Shown: positions 57,769 through 64,000 of the stretch, one piece after another
How positions within the stretch are numbered: the stretch's first letter is position 1
How the letters are laid out: each line of letters begins with the position of its first letter
Assembly: GCA_025363755.1 (NCBI GenBank)
Contig: JANYLQ010000020.1
Location: 1-64,000, forward strand
DNA from: Hyphomicrobiales bacterium
GTDB lineage: Bacteria > Pseudomonadota > Alphaproteobacteria > Rhizobiales > Aestuariivirgaceae
DNA: 64,000 nucleotides
Reading direction: 5' to 3'
Notes under the pieces: generated by a model
What the model saw: only the letters and a program-made list of their open reading frames with translations
What the model was told of the DNA's origin: nothing
The model's database searches: none
Position numbers and translations under genes: made by a program

Positions 57769-57979
57769 TTAGACCATTCACCGAATCATCAAAATCTCTT
57801 GCCACAGAATCTTCGCTTTGTTAGCCTTATGTGAATCAACTTGAATTTTGATGAATTCGTCAAAATTCAGCAAAGCTGATCGAAGCTAATAACGAGAGCG
57901 ATTTTGACTTTTCTTTGGAAAGTCAAAACGCTTTGGGGTCAGGCAAAACTGAGTAATCTCAAAAAGGGATAAAGTCAGG
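57769..57979. other. Intergenic region with two inverted repeats
   Basis: No gene is seen. A 26-base near-perfect palindrome is at 57843-57868, where one T-G mismatch would still pair in RNA. The second copy of the TTTTGACTTT hairpin is at 57902-57928. They lie between fpr and the hydroxylase gene. Confidence 0.6.
57902..57928 (+). repeat. Dispersed hairpin, copy 2
   Basis: TTTTGACTTT with AAAGTCAAAA forms a 10-bp stem, followed by CGC as in the copy at 46661-46687. The loop differs slightly. It lies 52 bases before the hydroxylase start. Confidence 0.6.
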
Positions 57980-58603
57980 ATGATCGACGGTACTGAAAGT
58001 TTTGTAAAATTCGGACAATATAGTCGCTCGACTTATGGCTTTGTGGTGGGCTTATTTTCGACTCGCATGACGCCATTCAGTTTCATGCTCGATTTTTATC
58101 TCTATCCCGTTTTCATTAGCGCGAGTCTTGGAATTGGGGCTTGGGGCTTGCGTCGCGAGGCTTGGTGGCTTGGTATTGCTTTTCTCGTTCTGGGCTATGC
58201 TATTTGGACTATCGTTGAATATTTCATGCATCGTTATGCCTTCCACCATATGCCGGGTATAAAACCGCTACACATGGCCCATCATGCTGATGCAGATGGT
58301 TTAATTGGAACACCAACTATTCTGTCAATGGTCCTGATTTTTGGTTTGGGCTATTTGCCAGCGACATTCTTTTTTGGCGCCTACGCGGCATGCTTTATCT
58401 TTGCAGGTTTGATGGCGGGTTATCTGGCTTTTGCTGCCGTTCATTTTATTGTACATAGGGCGACCCACAGCAGGTTTAAATTTATCCGCAAATTAAAACG
58501 CGGCCATGCCATTCATCACTATGGCAATAATGAATATAATTTCGGTGTGACCACCCTGATCTGGGACCGGGTGTTTGGAACCTACAGCGATAAGATGCGC
58601 TAG
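57980..58603 (+). CDS. Fatty acid hydroxylase superfamily protein
   Basis: 207-aa membrane di-iron enzyme. Histidine motifs HRYAFHH, HMAHH, HFIVHR and HAIHHYGNNEYNFG and at least four hydrophobic helices fit the fatty acid 2-hydroxylase/sterol desaturase family. It is distinct from the larger family member at 26932-27828. It could hydroxylate membrane lipids such as ornithine lipids or hopanoids, by analogy only. AGGG stands shortly before the ATG, and it ends three bases from the convergent channel-like gene. Confidence 0.85.
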   Translation: MIDGTESFVKFGQYSRSTYGFVVGLFSTRMTPFSFMLDFYLYPVFISASLGIGAWGLRREAWWLGIAFLVLGYAIWTIVEYFMHRYAFHHMPGIKPLHMAHHADADGLIGTPTILSMVLIFGLGYLPATFFFGAYAACFIFAGLMAGYLAFAAVHFIVHRATHSRFKFIRKLKRGHAIHHYGNNEYNFGVTTLIWDRVFGTYSDKMR

Positions 58604-58606
58604 GGA

Positions 58607-59734
58607 TTATTGCGCTAACTGCGTTGCAGAAAACCACTTTGCATAAAGCGCGTGATAAGTTCCATTTTCACGCAAAGTAAGAAGTGCCTCATTCACAGGC
58701 TTGCGCAGATTTGAACCGCGTGGAAACAAGATACCGTAATTTTCTTTGCGCAACATCGGGCCAACGATCTGCACTTTGTTGCGGCCTTGCGTGGCTGCGT
58801 AATAAAGCAGAACGGGGGAGTCAAACACCACAGCATCAAGCTGTTTATTTTCCAGCGCCGTGAGGGCTTCGGTGATTTTTGTAAATTCTGTGGGCGTAAC
58901 GTCAAGGGTCTTGAGATATCCAGCAGCTGTGCTGCCCGTTGTAGTGCCCACTTTGCGGCCTGCCAAATCTTCAGGCCCATTAATATCACCCTTCAAAGTT
59001 TGAATGGTGAGAGCTGATGTGATGGTGGCTTGAAAATAAGACATGAACACCATGGAAACCAAAATCGCCATGGCCGCAAGAATGCGCCCCCACTTGGAGG
59101 CAGGGCTATCAGGTTGCTGGCCAGCCACCGCACCAATGGCCCACCATGCCGCTTGCCAAATGCCGGGGAAATAGTTCTGCGAGATAAAATGGCTTGTGCC
59201 ACGCCGCTCAGCATACCAGACCAAGTGAGATGGGATGATGATCAAAGCTGCCATCAAACCGAGCAAGAAAGGCATGGCACCTGTCGAGAGAATGCTCCAA
59301 ACTTGGCCGATGCTGAAACCGCCATTATTGTCGGAGCGCACCATGATTTGCAAACCTGAATCAAACATCGGTTGTGAAAAATCAAATTCCTGTTCGCGCT
59401 GCGATGTAATCGAGATTGCGGCAATTGCTAGATCACCTTCCCCTGCCTTAACGCCGGCCAGAATTTCTGTGATATTGGCTTTTTCAACGAAGTGCGAACC
59501 CGCTTTAATTTGGGTGGCGATGGCTTGCCAAAGCTCTACTGAGAAGCCCTCATATTTTTCGTTATCCTTTAATACAAAAGGCGGCACCAAGCGGGTGATG
59601 ACTTTAAGATCCTTCAGATTAATTGGCGTTGAAACCACAGGATCAATCGCAACCGATTGAGAAAAGCATTGCGTGGCAAAGCCGCTGCAAAAAATGGCCA
59701 AGCAAAGACCCACCAGTCGAATATACTTCCGCAC
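58607..59734 (-). CDS. Ionotropic glutamate receptor-like ligand-gated channel
   Basis: 375-aa protein. It has a signal peptide (cleavage near CFSQS), then an amino-acid-binding domain split by a pore. S1 is about 40-140 with [14 protein letters not shown], where Arg113 matches the carboxylate-binding Arg. TM1 is about 151-175, the re-entrant pore about 190-208 and TM2 about 216-240. S2 carries GTTTGST (about 263-269) and Asp305 in VVFDSP. The pore reads [11 protein letters not shown] rather than the K+ filter TVGYGD of GluR0; [12 protein letters not shown] follows, like SYTANLAAFLT of animal receptors. It could be a cation channel opened by an amino acid, with no K+ selectivity predicted. 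Confidence 0.8.
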   Translation of the reverse strand: MRKYIRLVGLCLAIFCSGFATQCFSQSVAIDPVVSTPINLKDLKVITRLVPPFVLKDNEKYEGFSVELWQAIATQIKAGSHFVEKANITEILAGVKAGEGDLAIAAISITSQREQEFDFSQPMFDSGLQIMVRSDNNGGFSIGQVWSILSTGAMPFLLGLMAALIIIPSHLVWYAERRGTSHFISQNYFPGIWQAAWWAIGAVAGQQPDSPASKWGRILAAMAILVSMVFMSYFQATITSALTIQTLKGDINGPEDLAGRKVGTTTGSTAAGYLKTLDVTPTEFTKITEALTALENKQLDAVVFDSPVLLYYAATQGRNKVQIVGPMLRKENYGILFPRGSNLRKPVNEALLTLRENGTYHALYAKWFSATQLAQ

Positions 59735-59794
59735 GAGCCTTCCCCGATTAATTGATTTATCTATACCAATCAGCGTTACGAATTGAAACCCAGT

Positions 59795-60943
59795 TCAAAT
59801 AAGTTTTCGGTGAGCAAGATTGCGCATCAAATCCGCTATGCCAAAATTCCATGGTTCGGCCTTGTCCGTAGGTACTACGCGGTTGCTGAGCGTGCCCAGC
59901 AGCGGTGTTGAGATTTCAACAATGTCGCCCGTGTGGTGCGTAAAGCCTTTGCCTTTGGATCCCCGGTCATCCGTCGGCGCAAACATGGTGCCACAAAACA
60001 CCACGAGACCGTCAGGATATTGATGATGCGCGTTGATGGCTTGGACCACAATATCAGCGGGCGCGCGGCTGATCTCACTCATGTTGGAATGTCCCTGCAT
60101 CACGAAACCATCTAGCCCCGTCACCTTCATCAAAAGCTCAGCAGCGCAAATATCTTCATAGGTGAAACCATCATCAAAGAATCGAATGAACGGGCCGATG
60201 GAGGTTGATGCGTTATTGTCTTTGGCCTTGCCCAAAAGCAAAGCCGAGCGCCCCTCCACATCGCGCAAGTTCACATCATTGCCAAGTGTTGCGCCAACAA
60301 TTTTGCCCGATGAGGAAACCACCATCACCACTTCGGGCTCTGGATTATTCCATGATGATTTAGGGTGCACACCTACATCCATATTGCAGCCCACTGCCGA
60401 GAGCACAGGCCCCTTGGTGAAAATCTCCGCATCAGGCCCAATGCCCACTTCGAGATACTGGCTCCACGCGCCTTGGCTCATCAGCGTGCCTTTAAGCTCT
60501 GCCGCCTCTTTCGAACCAGGCTTCAGCTTGCGCAAATCGCCGCCAAACATGTCATTGATCGAGCCGCGAATAGCCGCCGTGGCCGCCGCATCACCGCGCG
60601 TCTTCTCCTCAATCACACGCTCCAGCATGGAGACTGCAAAAGTGACGCCCGCAGCTTTGATGGCTTGCAGATCAATGGGGGCCAGCAGCCAAGGTTTGCC
60701 AGCATCTCGCTTCTTGATCGCCGCATTGGCCAGCACATCGTCAACACGGCCTATGACTTTTCCTTCAGCAGCGCGAAGCGCCTGCGCCGGATTTGGCATC
60801 TCACACAGATCGCGCATGGTTGGAAATATCGCAGTGATGTCGGTGAGCTTATCACCATCAACGCGCACCACGCAGGGACCAATTTTAGGAAGATGAACGC
60901 GGCCTGCGAGCGTGGCGTTGGTGGGAAGCGAGGAGTGAGACAT
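59795..60943 (-). CDS. Fumarylacetoacetate hydrolase family protein (2-keto-3-deoxypentonate dehydratase-like)
   Basis: 382-aa enzyme. EPEVVMVVSS holds the metal-binding Glu, and the GNDVNLRDVEGRSALLLGKAKD segment is the FAH core. The length of about 380 and the N-terminal extension fit the group that includes Caulobacter XylX, which dehydrates 2-keto-3-deoxy sugar acids. No sugar-acid genes are nearby, so the substrate is inferred from family only. Confidence 0.8.
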   Translation of the reverse strand: MSHSSLPTNATLAGRVHLPKIGPCVVRVDGDKLTDITAIFPTMRDLCEMPNPAQALRAAEGKVIGRVDDVLANAAIKKRDAGKPWLLAPIDLQAIKAAGVTFAVSMLERVIEEKTRGDAAATAAIRGSINDMFGGDLRKLKPGSKEAAELKGTLMSQGAWSQYLEVGIGPDAEIFTKGPVLSAVGCNMDVGVHPKSSWNNPEPEVVMVVSSSGKIVGATLGNDVNLRDVEGRSALLLGKAKDNNASTSIGPFIRFFDDGFTYEDICAAELLMKVTGLDGFVMQGHSNMSEISRAPADIVVQAINAHHQYPDGLVVFCGTMFAPTDDRGSKGKGFTHHTGDIVEISTPLLGTLSNRVVPTDKAEPWNFGIADLMRNLAHRKLI

Positions 60944-61070
60944 GGTAAAATTCCTTTGTCTTTAGAATGGCCACGATTGCAGCTCGGTGCAACCCACAAT
61001 CTCTCTGCACTTGACGTTTAAAGCGAGTTAGAGAATTATGAAGTTACGGGGCTTCTGAAGGAGTTTTCAA

Positions 61071-62057
61071 ATGGTGAAATACGCCACCCCCGCCGCTGCC
61101 CTTTTCCTCACAGCACTTTTGCATTTTGTCACACCCGCACTTGCAGATGATGTAAAGCCGCCACTAGCCATGCCTGATGATGCAAGCGCTGTGGTCTATG
61201 ACGGCGACAGCGGCTCGCTCTCCTTTTCAAGCGCCAAACCCGTAAAGGACATAGCCGCTTTTTACCGCGATCTGGCCAAGCAACAAGGCTGGCAGGAACA
61301 ACCTTCGGTCATCAATCAGGACAACATGGCCGTGCTCACTTTTATGACCAAGGGCGATGATGTAGCCACCATCACTGTCATGAAAATGGGTGAGCAATCA
61401 CAAGTGACAGCCGAAGGCAAAGCCCTTGAAACCAAGGGCGCAGCAACGGCAGATGCGGGAGGTACCCCCGCCGCAGATGCTGCCCCACCTCTGGTGGCTA
61501 TTGATAAGGACGGCCTGCCCATTCCCGATGGGCTTGGCAATATGGGTTCAACCCGCACTCAGTTCAGCCATGCCGTAAATTTTTCAGCACCTAATAGCGT
61601 GGCAGATATTGTGGCTTTCTATCGCACTGAACTGACCAAAAAAGGTTGGAAAGAAGACGCCGCAAAGCTGGGCGACAGCGAGGCCGAATTAAAATTCACG
61701 GCACCCGATGGCCCAGCCACATTAAGCTTGAAACGCAATGGCGACATGACGGATGCCGAACTCACAGTGTCGGAAAAGGCCAAGGCAGCCGCTTCACCTC
61801 TCGCCCCAAAACCTGGCATGGTGAGACTGGTCTTCGGCAATATGTCAGACAATCCAGCCGATGTGATCATTGGCAGCAAACATGTGAAAATGACCCCGGG
61901 CCAAGGTGCCAAAGGCCCCGATGGCCCAATGTTGGAGGTAAAACCGGGCAACATCACGGTCAAAAGCAAGAGCGCCAAGGAAAGCTTCACCGCCGGGCCA
62001 GATGAAATCTGGATGGTGGCTGTGGGGCCAGGTGGTTTGATGGTGGTTAAGCAATAA
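61071..62057 (+). CDS. Exported hypothetical protein with two tandem copies of one domain
   Basis: 328-aa protein with a signal peptide cut near ALA-DD. Two similar halves follow: residues about 45-120 contain KPVKDIAAFYRDLAKQQGW, and residues about 165-245 contain NSVADIVAFYRTELTKKGW. They are separated by an Ala/Pro-rich linker. A third beta-rich region (about 255-328) ends the protein. The repeated DIxAFYRxxLxxxGW pattern resembles small periplasmic or lipoprotein domains of unknown role. AAGGAG stands ten bases before the ATG. Confidence 0.7.
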   Translation: MVKYATPAAALFLTALLHFVTPALADDVKPPLAMPDDASAVVYDGDSGSLSFSSAKPVKDIAAFYRDLAKQQGWQEQPSVINQDNMAVLTFMTKGDDVATITVMKMGEQSQVTAEGKALETKGAATADAGGTPAADAAPPLVAIDKDGLPIPDGLGNMGSTRTQFSHAVNFSAPNSVADIVAFYRTELTKKGWKEDAAKLGDSEAELKFTAPDGPATLSLKRNGDMTDAELTVSEKAKAAASPLAPKPGMVRLVFGNMSDNPADVIIGSKHVKMTPGQGAKGPDGPMLEVKPGNITVKSKSAKESFTAGPDEIWMVAVGPGGLMVVKQ

Positions 62058-62096
62058 CGTGTAACTGCTGCGCGCAATATAAGCTAGTGTGGCGAC

Positions 62097-62438
62097 ATGA
62101 AACTGAAGCATGAACAAATCCAATATATCGAATTTCTTTCAATCAATCTTGAAAGAGCCGAAAAATTTTACAACGCGTCCTTCGGCTGGACCTTCCAAGA
62201 TTACGGCCCAGACTACACCGCCTTCGAAGGCGACCACATCGACGGCGGCTTCATGCTGGGCAAACCCAGAAAAGGCAGCACGCTGGTGATCCTCTATTCG
62301 GAGAAACTAGAGGAAACAAAAATGAAAATCGAAAAAGCCGGCGGCAAAATTGTGAAAGATATTTTCAGCTTTCCGGGTGGGAGACGGTTTCATTTTGCTG
62401 ATCCTGATGGGAATGAGTTGGCGGTTTGGGGGAAGTGA
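62097..62438 (+). CDS. VOC family (glyoxalase-like) protein
   Basis: 113-aa single-module vicinal-oxygen-chelate protein. IEFLSINLERAEKFYNASFGWTF at the N-terminus and FHFADPDGNELAVWG at the C-terminus are standard family blocks; the latter contains the metal Glu. Such small proteins are often glyoxalase- or antibiotic-resistance-like; the function cannot be told here. Confidence 0.85.
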   Translation: MKLKHEQIQYIEFLSINLERAEKFYNASFGWTFQDYGPDYTAFEGDHIDGGFMLGKPRKGSTLVILYSEKLEETKMKIEKAGGKIVKDIFSFPGGRRFHFADPDGNELAVWGK

Positions 62439-62482
62439 GTTTTGCGCGACTCCGCGTTGAATTGAACTATTCCCCATCAAGC

Positions 62483-62733
62483 CGTCACTCCTGCGAAGGC
62501 AGGGGTCCAGCTTAGAGCAAGGCGGCCCCCCTCAGTCCTTCGGACAGCTCCCCAGCAAGCTGGGCGGAGCGCGATCTATAATCTAGCTCAGAATGTAGTC
62601 TATTTCGCCCTCCTCCCAGCTTGCTGGCGGGCGGAGCACTTGCGACACCCGAAGGGCGGAGGGGGCAACACGGCATATGCGATAACCCTGCCTTCGCAGG
62701 GAAGACGGTCTATGGTATGAATTCGGAATGACG
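62483..62733. repeat. Composite palindromic repeat element with short terminal inverted repeats
   Basis: The ends CGTCACTCC (62483-62491) and GGAATGACG (62725-62733) are inverted with one mismatch. Inside, left and right arms mirror each other: CTGCGAAGGCAGG with CCTGCCTTCGCAG, a block with CCTTCGG, and CCCAGCAAGCTGGG with CCCAGCTTGCTGGCGGG. The element is about 250 bases, GC rich, and encodes nothing. Its right end supplies the ATG of the broken hicB. Confidence 0.6.
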
Positions 62734-62940
62734 ACTCGTTACGCAATAATGATCTAAAAGACCAGAACAGGGTATTCAGCCTTCGTCCCAGACTTACCCG
62801 GCTGCATCGCCACCAGAGACAGCCAAACTGAAGTTGAACACGAAATGAAAAACGCAATCCGGTTTCATATTGACGGACTAATGGAAGACTGCTTGCCAGT
62901 GCCTAAAGCAACGAGCATCGCAGAGGGTGTGGTGGCCTAA
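62728..62940 (+). pseudogene. hicB-type antitoxin with a nonsense codon
   Basis: Reading from the ATG at 62728 gives TRYAIMI, then TAA (62755-62757), then KTRTGYSAFVPDLPGCIAT and a full HicB body ending EGVVA at the TAA of 62938-62940. FVPDLPGCIAT is the core HicB motif. One base would restore a 70-residue protein (Glu is usual at this codon). No hicA is visible on either side. The start codon lies within a repeat, so the native 5' end may be altered. Confidence 0.75.
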
Positions 62941-62991
62941 GGGCGTTATTCGCGGCAAAAAGGTAAATTCCACTCTTTTTTCGTTATGGGG

Positions 62992-64000
62992 CTAGGGGTA
63001 GAGTTCCTCTTCAGCGCCTAGTTCCCAATCATAAACATTGTCGTCAGCATAGATTTGGTTCTGCATGTCACTATTGAACGATAATTTTGTCAAACTCCAA
63101 GTATCAAAAGCTTTGGGCTCATAAGTGGAAAGTTCGGTATCATAAAATGATACACCAGCATCGCACAAACTTTTGTAGAAATTACCAACGTCTGAAGCTG
63201 TTCCAAGTTTTTTAAACGTAATCATCGAATCCCAGCCGCGTCTTTCGACCTCATACAGAACCATCCAACCGTCCGTTCCGAAATCATCAGTATCATAACG
63301 TGTCCTTAATTCCAGAAGCGAAAAATTTCCGAGCGAATTTGCCCTAATATGGAATAGCTAAAGGTCAATCAGTGGACACGACAAAGCGAAACAACCGTCA
63401 TAGAGAAGCTTAGGGATAGATATGTTGAGGTACAAGAAACTGTATAAATACCAACTCGTACTGCCGACATCATTCCTCCTCGTGCAAGCTTCAGCAGACG
63501 AAATTAGGACTCGCTTGTTGTCACTCGAAACACCAATGGACTTCAATAATCCAAGATACAAAGGGGCAATCCAGCGGATCAGATGGGGAGCGGCTAGCAA
63601 CAATCTTTGCAAGTAATCCGCCAGCAGCGCGAATTCCTTCGTTCCTAAAAGCTTTTTTGCGAACCTTTTGTTCGCGTAACCAACAATGTTAGAATCCGGA
63701 AATTCTAACATTAATTTGTAAACCAGATCGAAGTAACGCTCTATCAATGCACTACCTACAAAGTTTGCCAATTGATCAAATTCGCGCTGCCAATTACCCG
63801 GAGAATGACTCAACCCTCCATTTATTTTGGTTTTAAAATCATTCAGTCTTAGTTCATACTGCCTAATCAATTTTACGAAAAGACTTTGGACTTTGTCCGC
63901 TTCGCTTGTGTCGGAAACACCAAATTGGTAATCATCTATTGCATGATAAACTTGTTTGCTTTTAATGCCTGAGCTCTTTCCACAGAGACTTGCGTCAATG
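62992..64000 (-). pseudogene. Reverse transcriptase C-terminal part (UG/DRT/Abi-like), partial, with in-frame TAG
   Basis: The frame is open from the right edge (64000) to 63361 and again from 63357 to 62992, broken only by TAG at 63358-63360. The part at the edge reads VYHAIDDYQFG (RT motif C with catalytic Asp-Asp), then about 30 residues later YELRLNDFKTKI (motif D Lys). So it is an RNA-directed DNA polymerase whose fingers and motifs A-B lie beyond the window. A long helical C-terminal region follows, as in defence-associated UG/Abi enzymes. After the TAG, sequence with WMVLYEVERRGWDS continues in frame, so TAG probably replaces CAG. An ATG at 63264 is the only later start. The region is AT richer than its neighbours. 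Confidence 0.7.

Noticed and set aside
62600-62857. 85-codon minus-strand frame
   Set aside because: It is antisense to the hicB remnant and the palindromic repeat.
63422-63616. 64-codon plus-strand frame
   Set aside because: It is antisense to the reverse transcriptase, which has the clear motifs.

Overview
The window looks like chromosomal DNA of an alphaproteobacterium, most likely of the order Hyphomicrobiales (Rhizobiales), with moderate GC content. The evidence is a long coiled-coil protein resembling the Growth Pole Ring/RgsE protein of polar-growing rhizobia, a DksA of the single-cysteine alphaproteobacterial type, CtrA-like half-sites and GANTC methylation sites, and many FAD, GcvT and molybdo-hydroxylase catabolic genes. 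I cannot name a genus. Most genes are short operons of central or accessory metabolism, and no complete mobile element is visible.

Layout. 1-3.4 kb: a possible structured leader, adenine deaminase, a crotonase and DksA. 3.6-6.2 kb: a surface lipoprotein of the TbpB-barrel type translationally coupled to a Slam-type (DUF560) outer-membrane assembly factor, below a 17-bp palindrome. 6.3-13.8 kb: a P-loop ATPase coupled to metA (acetyl-CoA-type signature), the YcjX/YcjF pair, a CelD/BcsL-like acetyltransferase, an EamA exporter and a split YeeE/YedE transporter. 13.8-18.5 kb: P1 peptidase, CPA2 antiporter, ferredoxin reductase with 2Fe-2S ferredoxin, and an Hpt protein. 18.8-24.6 kb: the Growth Pole Ring-like gene followed directly by an L-Ala-D/L-Glu epimerase. 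24.5-31.5 kb: an MFS transporter, a fatty acid hydroxylase coupled to a tiny secreted protein and faced by a TetR regulator, an L,D-transpeptidase, and an MhqD/MhqO-like pair.

31.5-36.6 kb: a LacI-controlled hydantoinase/oxoprolinase pair lying between inverted copies of a GC-rich hairpin repeat. 36.6-43.7 kb: kynureninase, a lysozyme-like exported protein, a GcvT-fused dehydrogenase coupled to a choline-kinase-like enzyme, a DeoR regulator, and the remains of an antitoxin. 43.7-46.5 kb: a three-gene operon faced by LysR. 46.8-52.3 kb: a molybdo-hydroxylase operon with its own MoaD/ThiS-like carrier and a glutamate-synthase-like protein. 52.4-62.4 kb: threonine degradation (kbl-tdh), a tandem HD-GYP protein, a MltB-type transglycosylase, FPR, a second hydroxylase, an ionotropic-glutamate-receptor-like channel, an FAH-family enzyme and two small genes. 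62.5-64 kb: a palindromic repeat, a hicB killed by one stop codon, and the C-terminal part of a reverse transcriptase that runs off the window and carries an in-frame TAG.

The points most worth following are the reverse transcriptase at the right edge, which resembles phage-defence (UG/DRT/Abi) enzymes; the glutamate-receptor-like channel with a eukaryote-like QQ pore; the Slam/lipoprotein pair; the molybdo-hydroxylase with a dedicated sulfur-carrier-like protein; and a threonine dehydrogenase lacking all four structural zinc cysteines.
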